Source of the DNA: Bittarella massiliensis (ex Durand et al. 2017)
GTDB taxonomy: Bacteria; Bacillota; Clostridia; Oscillospirales; Ruminococcaceae
NCBI RefSeq assembly: GCF_001486165.1
Contig: NZ_LN908976.1
Location: 677,549-741,548, forward strand
Reading direction: 5' to 3'
DNA: 64,000 nt
Shown: positions 17,202 to 27,668 of the stretch, piece by piece
How the letters are laid out: each line of letters starts with the position of its first letter
Position numbering within the stretch: position 1 is the stretch's first letter
Notes under the pieces: generated by a model
The model's input: only the letters and a program-made list of their open reading frames with translations
The model's database searches: none
What the model was told of the DNA's origin: nothing
Made by a program: the position numbers and the translations under genes

Positions 17202-18434
17202 ATGAACCGCGTAGTGATCACCGGCATGGGGGCCATCACCCCCATCGGCAACGACATCGAGACCTTTTGGAAAAACCTGATTGCCGGCAAAAACGGCATC
17301 GGCAAGATCACCCATTTTGACACCGAGGGGTTCAAGGCCACCCTGGCCGCCGAGGTCAAGGAGTTTGAGCCCACCGACTACATCGAGAAAAAAGAGGCCC
17401 GGAAGATGGACCGGTTCTGCCAGTTCGCGCTGGCCGCCGCCTGCCAAGCCATGGAACAGAGCGGCATCACCCCCGAGAACACCGATCCCTACCGCTTCGG
17501 CACCATCGTGGGCTCGGGCATCGGCGGGATGGAGACCTTCTGCGACGAGTTTGAGAAGTACTTCACCAAGGGCCCCGGCCGGGTCTCCCCCTTCTTCATC
17601 CCCACCATGATCTCCAACATGGCGGCGGCCCGCATCTCCATGCGCTTTGGAGCCAAGGGCGACAGCTACTGCCCGGTGACCGCCTGCTCCAGCGGGGCCC
17701 ACGCCATCGGCGAGGCCTTCCGCCTGATCCGCCACGGCTATGCCGACTGCATGGTGGCCGGCGGGGCGGAGGCCTGCATCGTTCCCCTGGCCATCGCCGG
17801 GTTCTCCAACATGCACGCCCTCAACACCTGCGAGGATCCCGACGCCGCCTCGGTCCCCTTTGACGCCCGCCGCGCCGGGTTCGTCATGGGCGAGGGCGCC
17901 GGCATCCTGGTGCTGGAGAGCGAGGAGCACGCCAAGGCCCGGGGCGCCGAGATCCTCGGGGAGCTGGCCGGTTACGGCGCCTCTTCCGACGCCTACCACA
18001 TCACCAGCCCCGACCCCTCGGGCGAGGCGGCCTGCCGCGCCATGCAGCTGGCCATGGCGGACGCCGGGGTCACCCCCGAACAGGTGGACTACCTCAACGC
18101 CCACGGCACCGCCACCCCCATCAACGACGCCTTTGAGACAAACGCCGTCAAGCTGGCCTTCGGCGAGGCGGCGAAGGGGCTGCACATCTCTTCGACCAAG
18201 TCGATGACCGGCCACCTGCTGGGGGCCGCCGGCGGGGTGGAGGCCCTGGTCTGCGCCCTGGCGGTGCGCGACGGGGTCATCCCCCCCACCATCAACTACC
18301 GGGAGCCCGACCCCGAATGCGACCTGGACTACACCCCCAACGAGGCCCTGCACACCCCGGTGGAGGTGGCCCTGACCAACTCGCTGGGCTTCGGCGGCCA
18401 CAACGCCACCATCGTCGTTCGGGCCTACCGGTAA
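17202..18434 (+). CDS. fabF: 3-oxoacyl-ACP synthase II (KAS II)
   Basis: Condensing enzyme that extends acyl-ACP with malonyl-ACP. The protein is 410 residues. The active-site Cys162 lies in PVTACSSGAHAIG, with the two catalytic His in NAHGTATP and SMTGHLLGAAGG. The C-terminal NSLGFGGHNATIV motif is intact. The ATG at 17202 follows CGGAGG. It lies 33 bases after fabG in the operon. It is the only condensing enzyme seen; fabH for initiation is not in this window. Confidence 0.96.
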   Translation: MNRVVITGMGAITPIGNDIETFWKNLIAGKNGIGKITHFDTEGFKATLAAEVKEFEPTDYIEKKEARKMDRFCQFALAAACQAMEQSGITPENTDPYRFGTIVGSGIGGMETFCDEFEKYFTKGPGRVSPFFIPTMISNMAAARISMRFGAKGDSYCPVTACSSGAHAIGEAFRLIRHGYADCMVAGGAEACIVPLAIAGFSNMHALNTCEDPDAASVPFDARRAGFVMGEGAGILVLESEEHAKARGAEILGELAGYGASSDAYHITSPDPSGEAACRAMQLAMADAGVTPEQVDYLNAHGTATPINDAFETNAVKLAFGEAAKGLHISSTKSMTGHLLGAAGGVEALVCALAVRDGVIPPTINYREPDPECDLDYTPNEALHTPVEVALTNSLGFGGHNATIVVRAYR

Positions 18435-18537
18435 AGAGCACATCCCAAAAAAGAGCGGGGCCGCCCCGCAGAGTTCGGCGCGGGGAAGCGTCTGGCCTCC
18501 CCCCTCGCGCGCCCCTTTTGGAAAGGTTGGAAACACC

Positions 18538-18951
18538 ATGGATATTCGCGAAGCGCAAAGCGCAGCCAGTGAGCTGCTTTCTCAGGCCAAGGCCCAGGGG
18601 GCCACGGCCGTAGAACTGCACCTGGGAGAGTTCTCCTTCAAGGCGGAGTTTGCCCCGCCGGTCTTTGCCGCCCCCGCAGCGGCCGCTGCCCCCGCCCCTG
18701 CCGCCCCCGCCATCGAGGGGACGCCGGTGCCCTCCCCCATCGTGGGCACCTATTACAGCTCCCCCTCCCCCGAAGACGAACCCTTCGTCACCGTGGGGCA
18801 GGAGGTGAAAAAGGGCGACGTCCTCTGCATCGTCGAGGCCATGAAGATGCTCAACGAGATCCAGAGCCCCTGCGACGGCAAGGTGGCCCGCATCTACCTG
18901 CAAAACGGCGAGCTGGTGGAGTTCGGCCAGACGGTGATGGTCATTCAGTAA
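18538..18951 (+). CDS. accB: Biotin carboxyl carrier protein of acetyl-CoA carboxylase
   Basis: Carries the carboxybiotin group between AccC and AccAD. The 137 residues comprise an N-terminal segment, an Ala/Pro-rich linker at about 39-60, and the biotinyl domain with the motif EAMKM, Lys103 being the biotinylation site. The ATG at 18538 has GGAAAGGTTGG upstream. It lies about 100 bases after fabF; the intervening DNA contains no gene. Confidence 0.96.
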   Translation: MDIREAQSAASELLSQAKAQGATAVELHLGEFSFKAEFAPPVFAAPAAAAAPAPAAPAIEGTPVPSPIVGTYYSSPSPEDEPFVTVGQEVKKGDVLCIVEAMKMLNEIQSPCDGKVARIYLQNGELVEFGQTVMVIQ

Positions 18952-18967
18952 GACCTGGCAAATTTTT

Positions 18968-18990
18968 GCGGGGCCCCTCTGGGGCCCCGC
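18968..18990 (+). promoter_or_regulatory. Intercistronic hairpin accB/fabZ
   Basis: GCGGGGCCCC pairs with GGGGCCCCGC across a three-base loop. No T-run follows, so it is more likely an mRNA stability or processing element than a terminator. Confidence 0.55.
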
Positions 18991-19012
18991 CTTGAGAGAG
19001 GAAACAGACGAT

Positions 19013-19447
19013 ATGAGCGATGTGTTGCTGACAAAAGAGCAGATCCAGGAAATCATCCCCCACCGGAACACCATGCTGCTGATCGACGAGATCACCGAGC
19101 TCGAGCCCGGGGTGCGGGCCGTCGGGCGGATGCACCTGAGCGGCGACGAGGTGTTTTTTGACGGGCACTTCCCCGGCTACCCCATCCTGCCCGGGGTCTT
19201 TACCATGGAGGCGCTGGCCCAGACCGGGGCGGTGGCCATCCTCTCCCTGCCCGAGTACAAGGGGAAGATTGGCCTCTTCGGCGGGCTGGACAAGGTGCGC
19301 TTTAAAGAGCCGGTCCGCCCCGGGGACACCCTGGAGCTGTCGGTGGAGATCATTAAGCGCCGGGGGCCCATCGGCATCGGCAAAGGGGTGGCCTACGTCA
19401 ACGGCAAAAAGGCCGCCTCGGGCGAATTGACCTTTGCCATCCAGTAA
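19013..19447 (+). CDS. fabZ: 3-hydroxyacyl-ACP dehydratase FabZ
   Basis: Dehydrates 3-hydroxyacyl-ACP to trans-2-enoyl-ACP. The protein is 144 residues, hot-dog fold. The catalytic motif DGHFPGYPILPGV gives His52, and Glu66 lies in TMEALAQ. The ATG at 19013 (MSDVLLTKEQIQEIIPHR) has AGAGAGGAAA upstream; a TTG seven codons earlier is in frame but less likely. Operon position between accB and accC is the usual one in Clostridia. Confidence 0.95.
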   Translation: MSDVLLTKEQIQEIIPHRNTMLLIDEITELEPGVRAVGRMHLSGDEVFFDGHFPGYPILPGVFTMEALAQTGAVAILSLPEYKGKIGLFGGLDKVRFKEPVRPGDTLELSVEIIKRRGPIGIGKGVAYVNGKKAASGELTFAIQ

Positions 19448-19501
19448 GCAAACACGCCTTCGCCAAGCCATCTGATTCGAGCGCAATGGAGGTCTCTCGT
19501 T

Positions 19502-20875
<1,374 letters not shown>

Positions 20876-20878
20876 ACC

Positions 20879-21724
20879 GTGATCCTGGACATGTTCAAAA
20901 AGACCCGCACCGTCTCGCAGTTCCTCAAGCCGCAGAAGGACGACGAGGGCGACCCCAAAGAGGTGGTGGTCTGCAAGCGCTGCAAAAAAGAGGTGCTGCG
21001 GCAAAATTACGCCAAAAACCTCTTCGTCTGCCCCCTCTGCGGCCACTGCAGCCGGGTCTCGGCCTATGACCGCATCGCCATGACCTGCGACGAGGGCAGC
21101 TTTCGCGAACTCGACCGCAAGCTGCGCAGCGCCAACCCCCTCAAGTTCAAGGGCTACCCCGAAAAGCTGGAAAACCTGCGCAGCGCCACCGGCCTGCAGG
21201 AGGCGGTGGTCACCGGGGTGGGGAAGATCGGCGGCCACCCCGCCGCCGTCGGGGTGATGGACAGCCACTTTCTCATGGCCTCGATGGGCAGCGTGGTGGG
21301 GGAGAAGCTGGCCCGTCTCTTTGAGTACGCGGCCAAGAAAAAGCTGCCGGTCGTCCTCTTCACCGCCTCCGGCGGGGCGCGGATGCACGAGGGCATCTAC
21401 TCCCTGATGCAGATGGCCAAGGTCAGCGCCGCCGTGGGCCGCCACTCCCAGGAGGGGCTGCTCTACGTGACCGTTCTCACCGACCCCACCACCGGCGGGG
21501 TCACCGCCAGCTTTGCCATGCAGGGCGACATCATCCTCGCCGAGCCCCGGGCCACCATCGGCTTTGCCGGGCGCCGGGTCATCGAGGGGACCATCGGCGA
21601 AAAGCTGCCCAGCGGCTTTCAGTCGGCAGAATTTCTCTGTGAGCACGGCTTTGTGGACCGGATCGTCCCCCGCCCCGAGATGCGGGAGACCCTGCAAAAG
21701 ATCCTGGCCATTCACAGCAAGTAA
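20879..21724 (+). CDS. accD: Acetyl-CoA carboxylase carboxyltransferase beta subunit
   Basis: With AccA, transfers the carboxyl from biotin to acetyl-CoA to make malonyl-CoA. The 281-residue protein has the zinc finger Cys32, Cys35, Cys51, Cys54, then the crotonase-fold domain with [18 protein letters not shown] and [12 protein letters not shown]. The start is a GTG at 20879, eight bases after GGAGAGGGGG; the ATG at 20891 would be too far from that site. It follows accC directly, suggesting coupled translation. Confidence 0.96.
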   Translation: MILDMFKKTRTVSQFLKPQKDDEGDPKEVVVCKRCKKEVLRQNYAKNLFVCPLCGHCSRVSAYDRIAMTCDEGSFRELDRKLRSANPLKFKGYPEKLENLRSATGLQEAVVTGVGKIGGHPAAVGVMDSHFLMASMGSVVGEKLARLFEYAAKKKLPVVLFTASGGARMHEGIYSLMQMAKVSAAVGRHSQEGLLYVTVLTDPTTGGVTASFAMQGDIILAEPRATIGFAGRRVIEGTIGEKLPSGFQSAEFLCEHGFVDRIVPRPEMRETLQKILAIHSK

Positions 21725-21736
21725 GGAGGGCGCGCC

Positions 21737-22540
21737 ATGGCACCGAAAACCGCCTATGAGCGGATGCAGCTCATCAAAAATATCCACCGCCCCAGCGTGG
21801 AGCAGTACGTCTCCGCCCTGGTGGAGGACTTTATCGAGTTTCACGGCGACCGCGCCTTCGGCGACGACGCGGCCATCTACGGCGGCATCGGCCTGTTGGA
21901 CGGCCGGGCCGTGACGGTGGTGGGCCACCGCAAGGGCCACTCCACCGAGGAGAACATCCGCTACAACTTCGGGATGGCCCACCCCGAGGGGTACCGCAAG
22001 GCCATGCGGCTGTTTGACCAGGCCGAGAAGTTCGGGCGGCCGGTCCTCCTCTTCGTCGACACCCCCGGCGCCTTCTGCGGGGTCGGGGCGGAGGAGCGGG
22101 GCCAGGGCGAGGCCATTGCCCGCTCCATCCAAAAGCTGATGTTCCTCAAGGTGCCGGTCCTCACCGTCATCACCGGCGAAGGGGGCAGCGGCGGGGCCCT
22201 GGGGCTGGCCGTGGCCGACCGGGTCTACATGCTGGAGAACGCCGTCTACTCGGTCATCTCCCCCCGGGGGTTCGCCTCCATCCTCTGGAAAGACCCCTCC
22301 AAGGAGGAGCAGGCCGCTGAATTGCTGAAGATGACCGCCCCCGACCTGTTGGGGTTCGGCATCATCGACGGCATCATCCCCGAGCCCAAGGGCGGGGCCC
22401 ACACCGACCCGGCCAAGACCTGCATCGCCGTCAAGGAGGTGCTGGTGCGGGAGCTGGAGGCCCTCTGCACCCAGAATACCCGCACCCTGCTGGACAACCG
22501 GTACCAGAAGTACCGCAGCATGGGGGTCTACGGCGGCTGA
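21737..22540 (+). CDS. accA: Acetyl-CoA carboxylase carboxyltransferase alpha subunit
   Basis: Partner of AccD in the carboxyltransferase. The 267-residue protein has FIEFHGDRAFGDD, the GHRKGHSTEENIRYNFGMAHPEGYRKA block, VDTPGAFCGVGAEERGQGEA and GEGGSGGALGL, all diagnostic. The ATG at 21737 has AAGGAGG upstream, 13 bases after accD. Last gene of the operon, followed by a terminator. Confidence 0.97.
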   Translation: MAPKTAYERMQLIKNIHRPSVEQYVSALVEDFIEFHGDRAFGDDAAIYGGIGLLDGRAVTVVGHRKGHSTEENIRYNFGMAHPEGYRKAMRLFDQAEKFGRPVLLFVDTPGAFCGVGAEERGQGEAIARSIQKLMFLKVPVLTVITGEGGSGGALGLAVADRVYMLENAVYSVISPRGFASILWKDPSKEEQAAELLKMTAPDLLGFGIIDGIIPEPKGGAHTDPAKTCIAVKEVLVRELEALCTQNTRTLLDNRYQKYRSMGVYGG

Positions 22541-22567
22541 CGCGCCGACGGTCCATTGCCTTTTGCA

Positions 22568-22596
22568 GGCGGCGGAACACATTCCGCCGCCTTTTT
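22568..22596 (+). terminator. fab-acc operon terminator
   Basis: GGCGGCGGAA (22568-22577) pairs with TTCCGCCGCC (22582-22591), then five T. Confidence 0.9.
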
Positions 22597-22637
22597 GCAT
22601 ATTTTAAAAAAAGCCGACTATTTTTGGACAATATCCG

Positions 22638-22666
22638 TTGTTTCACAACGCCAAACTTGCTATAAT
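22638..22666 (+). promoter_or_regulatory. Promoter of the riboswitch-controlled diguanylate cyclase
   Basis: TTGTTT at 22638-22643, 17 bases, TATAAT at 22661-22666 with an extended -10 TGC before it. Transcription should begin just ahead of the riboswitch. Confidence 0.8.
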
Positions 22667-22683
22667 ACAAATATATCGACTTT

Positions 22684-22778
22684 TCAACTGAATAGATGGG
22701 CAAACCGGGCGAAAGACCGGGACGCAAAGCCAAGGGCCTACCTCCCCCCAGGGGGACAGGGCAGCCGGCTGCACCTCC
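22684..22778 (+). ncRNA. c-di-GMP-I (GEMM-I) riboswitch
   Basis: The aptamer signature is clear: GGGCAAACC, a GAAA tetraloop, GGGACGCAAAGCC, GGCCTA (tetraloop-receptor side), a G/C-rich P3 arm, and GGGCAGCCGGCTGC closing the domain. This is the first class of c-di-GMP riboswitch. The coding start of a GGDEF protein lies about 60 bases downstream. A C-rich segment right after the aptamer (CCCTTCC near 22780) could pair with the AGGAGGGG ribosome site at 22824-22831, so translational control is plausible; I see no clear terminator. Confidence 0.93.
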
Positions 22779-22838
22779 CCCCTTCCGTATCGCACTGCGC
22801 CCATCCGGCAGATCAGTCAAAACAGGAGGGGATTTTTG

Positions 22839-25327
22839 ATGTTTCGACACGGCAAGCGGGGGATCGCCCTCCTCTGTGCCCTTCTCTGCGCGCTGCTCTG
22901 CCTGGGGGCCCTGCAGCGGCCCTGGCGGCACAGCCCCAGGCCACCGCCACCGTGCGGGTGGGGTTCCCCATTTTGCAGGGTTTTTCTGAAAAGACGGCGG
23001 ACGGGGAGTACACCGGCTACACCTACGAGTACCTGCAGGAGATCGCCAAGTACACCGGCTGGGAGTACGAGTTTGTCGAGGTCGAGGGGGACATCAACAC
23101 CTCCCTCACCACCCTGCTGGACATGTTGGAGTCCGGGGAGATCGACCTGATGGGGGGGATGCTCCGCAGCGAGCAGACCGAGGAGCTCTACGACTTTCCC
23201 GAGTACAGCGCCGGCACCTCCTTTGCGGTGCTGACGGTCCGCGCCGACAACACCCGCTTCAGCGAGAGCGACTACTCGGCCCTCTCCAACATCCGGGTGG
23301 GGGCCCAGGCCACCGCCAAGCGGCGCATCCAGCACTTCGAGAGCTTCTGCACGGCCAACAACATCGACGCCCAGGTGGTGACCTATCAGGGGGAGGACCC
23401 CTGGCTGGATGCGCTGGACAGCGGCGAGGTGGACGCCCTGTTGGAGGCGGACACGGCGGTGGGCTCGGATCGGCGAATCATTGCCCGCTTTGCCGAGAGC
23501 CCCCACTACTTTGCCACCACCAAGGGGAAGACCGACATCATCAGCGGTCTGAACACCGGTCTCGCCAAGATCCGCGAGGTGGATTTCCACTACGACACCC
23601 AGCTCTACGAGAAGTACTTTGGGGAGAACGACGACCCGACCCTCTTTTTGAGCCAGGAGGAGCGGGACTACATCTCCTCCAGCGGCACCCTGCGGGCGGT
23701 CTACCCCGCCGGATGGGACCCCCTACACCACCAGGAAAAGGGGGAGTTCACCGGGGTGAGCGCCACCCTGCTGGAACAGATCGGCCGCGAGACCGGCCTC
23801 TCCTTTGACTGCCGCGAGGTGGCCAGCTACCAGAAGGGAGTCGAGATGGTCCAGGCGGGGGAGGCCGACCTCCTCATCGGGGCGCCCCCCAACGCGGAGG
23901 CGGCCACCGAGGCCGGCCTCACCCTCACCCAGTCCTACCTGCCCTTACAGCGCATCCTGGTGCGCGGCAACGCCACCGACCCCGGCAGGGAAAACCGCTC
24001 CGCCTGCCTGCGGGGCTACCCGGTCAACGATGAGCTGGCTGGGCAGGAGATCGTCTGGTATGATACCCCCTTGGCCTGCCTGCAGGCGGTGGAGCGGGGA
24101 GAGGTCGACTCCTTTGTCACCAACTCCTACCTGCTGCAACAGTACCTGCAAAACCGCTCCTCCCGCAATCTGGTCTACTCCCCGCTGGACGACTCCTCCG
24201 CCGGGCTCTGCCTGGCACTCCCCCGCCCGGCGGACACCACCCTGCTCACCGTCCTCAGCAAGGCCATCGGCAGCATCTCCGAGCGGGAGCGGCAGGACGC
24301 CGTCTTTCAAAACACCCTCACCACCCAGCCAAAGGTCAGTCTGATGGGGTTGCTCTACGCCTACCCCCTGCAATCGGTGCTGATGGTCGTCGCCCTTTTC
24401 GCCGTGGTGCTGGGGCTGGTCATCTTCTTTGTGCGCACCAAGATCCGCCACCAGCAGCGGCTGGTGCTGGACGGGCAGCGCTACCGCACCATCGCCGAGC
24501 TCAGCGACGAGTTCCTCTTTGAATACGACGTGCGGGCCGACTCCCTCACCGTGTCCGACAAGTTCGCCAAGGCCTTTGGCTGCGACCTGGTCATCCCCCA
24601 CTACCAGGCGCGGGCGAGCGAACTCTTCCCCAACCTGTCGGGGTGGGACGAGCAGGTGGTCAAGCAGATGTTCGATCTCAACCAAAAATCGGTTCAGGCA
24701 GAGATGCGCTGTTCCCTGGCCGACGGCTCCTCCGCCTGGTTCTCCCTGCTGCGCGTCTGCCTCTATGACGATGAAGACCGCCCCCTCTACTGCATCGGCA
24801 AGCTGCGCAACATCGAAAAGGAGCGGGCCGAGCGGGTCTCCCTCCTCCACCGCTCCCAGACCGATGGGCTCACCGGGCTCTACAACCGCAGCACCTGTGA
24901 AAAGGAAGTTCTGCAGCTGTTGGAGGGATTGCAGCCCGGCGAGACGGCCGCCTTCCTCCTGCTGGATCTGGACCGCTTCAAGTCGGTCAACGACCGGTTT
25001 GGCCACCAGATGGGGGACGACGTCCTCACCGAGCTGGCCCGCTGCATGGAGGAGGCCTTCCCCGGCGGGGTGCTGGGCCGGCTGGGGGGCGACGAGTTCA
25101 TCGCCTGCCTGCCCAGTTGCAGCGCCGCCGAGGCCACACAGTTGGCCGAAGGCTTCTGCCGCCGGTTGGTGGAGCGCTGTGAAAACCGCCACGCGGACAT
25201 CAGCGCCAGCGTGGGCATTGCCATCGCCCGCCCGGGCGACACCTTTGAGGAGCTGTACCACCGCTCGGACAAGGCCCTTTACCAGGCCAAGGCGGAGGGG
25301 GGCAACACCTTCTCCCTGGACGGCTGA
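22839..25327 (+). CDS. Membrane diguanylate cyclase with two periplasmic-binding-protein-like domains (frame broken near 22904-22911)
   Basis: Makes c-di-GMP from two GTP. With one base restored the protein is 829 residues: signal peptide about 1-30, SBP_bac_3-type domain about 35-265, a second degenerate one about 270-500, membrane span about 513-534, a PAS-like segment, and a GGDEF domain about 665-825 with intact GGDEF at 750-754 and LLDLDRFKSVNDRFGH. I do not see the RxxD inhibitory site. The ATG at 22839 follows AGGAGGGG, but its frame leaves the main frame: adding one G or C in the GGGGGCCC run at 22904-22911 joins them into a normal signal peptide ending ALAA. It lies behind a c-di-GMP-I riboswitch. 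Confidence 0.88.
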
Positions 25328-25350
25328 TTGCCGCCCCCTTTCAAGAATAC

Positions 25351-25392
25351 AAGAAGAGCGCCCCACCCCTGTCGGGGATGGGCGCTCTTTTT
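25351..25392. terminator. Bidirectional terminator
   Basis: AAGAGCGCCC pairs with GGGCGCTCTT, with inner pairing ACCCC/GGGGA; T-run on the plus strand and A-run on the other side. Serves the diguanylate cyclase and gntR. Confidence 0.8.
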
Positions 25393-25407
25393 TCTGTGCT
25401 CTACCCG

Positions 25408-26139
25408 CTATTGGCCGGGGTCCTCCTGGTCGAGGACCACCGAAAACTGAAAGAGGTCGGCCCGATAGAGGGACTTGACCACCTCCAGCGGCTGGCCGGT
25501 GTTGTCGGAGGTGACCGACTTCACCAAGAAGGCGGGGGCCCCCACCTTCTGCTCCAGGAGCACCGCCTCCTCCGGGCCCAGAAGGGCGATCTCCAGCACC
25601 TCTTCCGAGTGGACGGGGTAGATGTTCTTCAGCTTTTTCAGGTAGCCGTAGGAAAAGACGGTGGCGGGATCGCACTCCATCTGCCCCTCAAACCGGCTAA
25701 AGCTGCGAAAGGTCTCGTTGAGGACGGCGGGGGTGTCGTCGGCATAGCGCACCCGGTAGAGGCGGATGGCCTTCTCCCCCTCCCCCAGGTGCAGGTTCTC
25801 CCGCACCCGGGCCGGGGGCTCGTCCACCACCTCGTAGGCGAGCACCTTGGTGGAGGGGTTTTTGTTGTTGCGCTCAAACATGTCGGTAAAGCTCTGGATC
25901 CCCTGCAGCCGGTTGTCGATCTTCTGGTTGTAGACAAAGGTGCCCTTGCCCTGGCGGCGGCGGGCATACCCCTCCTCCACCAGGTCGTTGAGGACCCGGC
26001 TGGCGGTGTTGCGGCTGACGCCGTACTCCTCCACCAGTTGGGCCTCACTGGGGAGCTTGTCGCCATTTTTGTAGATGTCCGCATCGATCTTGTGGATGAT
26101 GTCCTGTTTGATTTGGTTGTATAAAAAGCTCTTGGCCAC
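25408..26139 (-). CDS. GntR/HutC family transcriptional regulator
   Basis: A 243-residue regulator: winged helix-turn-helix at about 1-70 (GDKLPSEAQLVEEYGVSRNTASRVLNDLVEEGYARRRQGKGTFV) and a UTRA ligand-binding domain from about 85. I start it at the GTG at 26139 (AKSFLYNQIKQDI), because AGGAGAGGAG lies just upstream; a GTG 11 codons earlier is possible. No obvious transport or catabolic operon is adjacent, so the ligand is not evident. It may repress itself through the palindrome upstream. Confidence 0.88.
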   Translation of the reverse strand: MAKSFLYNQIKQDIIHKIDADIYKNGDKLPSEAQLVEEYGVSRNTASRVLNDLVEEGYARRRQGKGTFVYNQKIDNRLQGIQSFTDMFERNNKNPSTKVLAYEVVDEPPARVRENLHLGEGEKAIRLYRVRYADDTPAVLNETFRSFSRFEGQMECDPATVFSYGYLKKLKNIYPVHSEEVLEIALLGPEEAVLLEQKVGAPAFLVKSVTSDNTGQPLEVVKSLYRADLFQFSVVLDQEDPGQ

Positions 26140-26194
26140 CCGCTCTGCTCCTCTCCTGTCATCAAGCGCCACAGCGCACCACTTTACAGTATCT

Positions 26195-26222
26195 ATTATA
26201 CCCTATCCCTGCAACCGGTTGC
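26195..26222 (-). promoter_or_regulatory. Probable gntR promoter with 12-bp palindrome
   Basis: TATAAT on the minus strand at 26200-26195, with the perfect palindrome GCAACCGGTTGC at 26211-26222 in the spacer/-35 region. It could be an autoregulatory operator; no good -35 is seen. Confidence 0.4.
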
Positions 26223-26289
26223 CAGTCGTGTTTTCCCCATAGTTGACGCCAAAAGTTTGGCGCAATTGCCAGGGCACCTCTCGGGGGAC

Positions 26290-26328
26290 AAAAAAGTGGG
26301 CCGCCCCCTCAAAAAGGGGAGCGGCCCG
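26290..26328 (-). terminator. Terminator after the zinc-ribbon/CD225 gene
   Basis: On the minus strand GGGCCGCTCCCCT pairs with AGGGGGCGGCCC and is followed by ACTTTTTT. Confidence 0.8.
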
Positions 26329-26350
26329 CCTGCCGGGTGCGCAGGTATCG

Positions 26351-26761
26351 CTACCAGAACAGCCAGCCAAAGATGCTGCCAAAACCCGCCAAAAGGCCGA
26401 AGAGGAGCGCAATCAGTGGCGAGGCGGCGGCGAGGACGGTGAAGATCAGCGACCGGTTGGCTGCCGTGCGGGCCCCCGCCAGGTCCCCCCGGCCCAAAGC
26501 GCCCTCGATCTGGGAGGCGTAGACGATCCCCCCGATGCCGATGAGACCGAAGGGAAAACAGAAAAAGCAGCCCAGCAGGGTGGCGAGGATGGAGAACACC
26601 AGATAGGTGCTGCTCGACGGCGCGCCGGGGTAGACCGGCCGCGGAGGCGGTACCGGGGCGGCGCCATAGGGCGGCGGAGGCGGTGGCAGGGGAGCGCCGC
26701 ACCGCTGGCAAAAACAGCAGTCGTCCTCCCAGCGGGTGCCGCAGTGGGGACAAGTCTTCAT
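26351..26761 (-). CDS. Zinc-ribbon CD225/dispanin-like membrane protein
   Basis: A 136-residue protein: N-terminal zinc ribbon (Cys4/Cys7 and Cys18/Cys21), a proline-rich linker at about 24-47, then two hydrophobic segments separated by the conserved polar stretch YASQIEGALGRGDLAGARTAANRS, which fits the CD225/dispanin family. The ATG at 26761 follows ACAGGAGGG. Single gene with its own terminator. The bacterial members have no settled function; a two-span membrane topology is the safe statement. Confidence 0.82.
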   Translation of the reverse strand: MKTCPHCGTRWEDDCCFCQRCGAPLPPPPPPYGAAPVPPPRPVYPGAPSSSTYLVFSILATLLGCFFCFPFGLIGIGGIVYASQIEGALGRGDLAGARTAANRSLIFTVLAAASPLIALLFGLLAGFGSIFGWLFW

Positions 26762-26933
26762 CGCAGATCCCTCCTGTTTCACAGGGGGCCAAACGCCCCC
26801 TTCTACCCCTTCAGGATACCGCAAAGCCGGTCGGGGCGCAACCGGCAAAAGGGCGCTAAAATGCGCACAAATTTCTTACGATTGCAAAAGAGGGCCGCCG
26901 GGACGGCCTGTCTCGGCGGCCCTCCTTCCCTTC

Positions 26934-27668
26934 TCAGAGGACCTTGCTCAAAAACTCCTTGGTGCGGGGGTGCTTGGGCGCCTTGAAAATCTCTTCCGGG
27001 GTCGCCTCTTCGAGGATCTGCCCCTCGTCCAGGAAGATGACCCGGGTGGCCACCTCTCTGGCAAAGCCCATCTCGTGGGTGACCACCATCATGGTCATCC
27101 CCGATGTGGCCAGCTCCTTCATGACGTCCAGCACCTCGCCCACCATCTCGGGGTCAAGGGCGGAGGTGGGCTCGTCAAAGAGCATAATCTGCGGCTCCAT
27201 GGCCAGGCTGCGGGCGATGGCCACCCGCTGCTTCTGCCCGCCGGAGAGGGAGTTGGGGTAGCTGTCGGCCTTGTCGGCCAGCCCGACGCGCTCCAGCAGT
27301 TCCCGCCCTTTGGCCTCGGCCTCCTCCTGGGTGCGGCCCAGCACCTGCACCGGGGCCAGGGTGAGGTTTTTGAGGACGGTCATGTGGGGGAAGAGGTTGA
27401 AGTGCTGAAAGACAAAGCCCATCTTGGCGCGCTGTTTCTGCAGCTCTTTGGCGCTTTTTTTGTCGCTGGTGTTGAGCACCTGGCCGTCGATGGTGACAGT
27501 GCCGCTCTCGGGCACTTCCAGCCCGTTGATGCACCGCAGCAGGGTCGATTTGCCCGAGCCCGAAGGGCCGATCAGGCAGATGATCTCCCCCTTCTCCACA
27601 TTCAGGTTGGCGTCTTTCACCGCGTGCAGAGAGCCGAAGCTCTTGTTGATGTGTTCGAGTTTAATCAC
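26934..27668 (-). CDS. Polar amino-acid ABC transporter ATPase
   Basis: Cytoplasmic ATPase of a polar amino-acid uptake system (GlnQ/HisP type). The 244 residues include Walker [10 protein letters not shown] at 34-42, signature [16 protein letters not shown], Walker [17 protein letters not shown] and H-loop [12 protein letters not shown]. The start is a GTG at 27668, which overlaps the permease stop codon by eight bases (GTGATTAA), giving coupled translation. Last gene of the substrate-binding protein, permease, ATPase operon. The amino acid carried is not determined by the sequence. Confidence 0.95.
   Translation of the reverse strand: MIKLEHINKSFGSLHAVKDANLNVEKGEIICLIGPSGSGKSTLLRCINGLEVPESGTVTIDGQVLNTSDKKSAKELQKQRAKMGFVFQHFNLFPHMTVLKNLTLAPVQVLGRTQEEAEAKGRELLERVGLADKADSYPNSLSGGQKQRVAIARSLAMEPQIMLFDEPTSALDPEMVGEVLDVMKELATSGMTMMVVTHEMGFAREVATRVIFLDEGQILEEATPEEIFKAPKHPRTKEFLSKVL

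Noticed and set aside
16194..18539. Minus-strand open frame of 781 codons
   Set aside because: Antisense to fabG and fabF; no family motifs.
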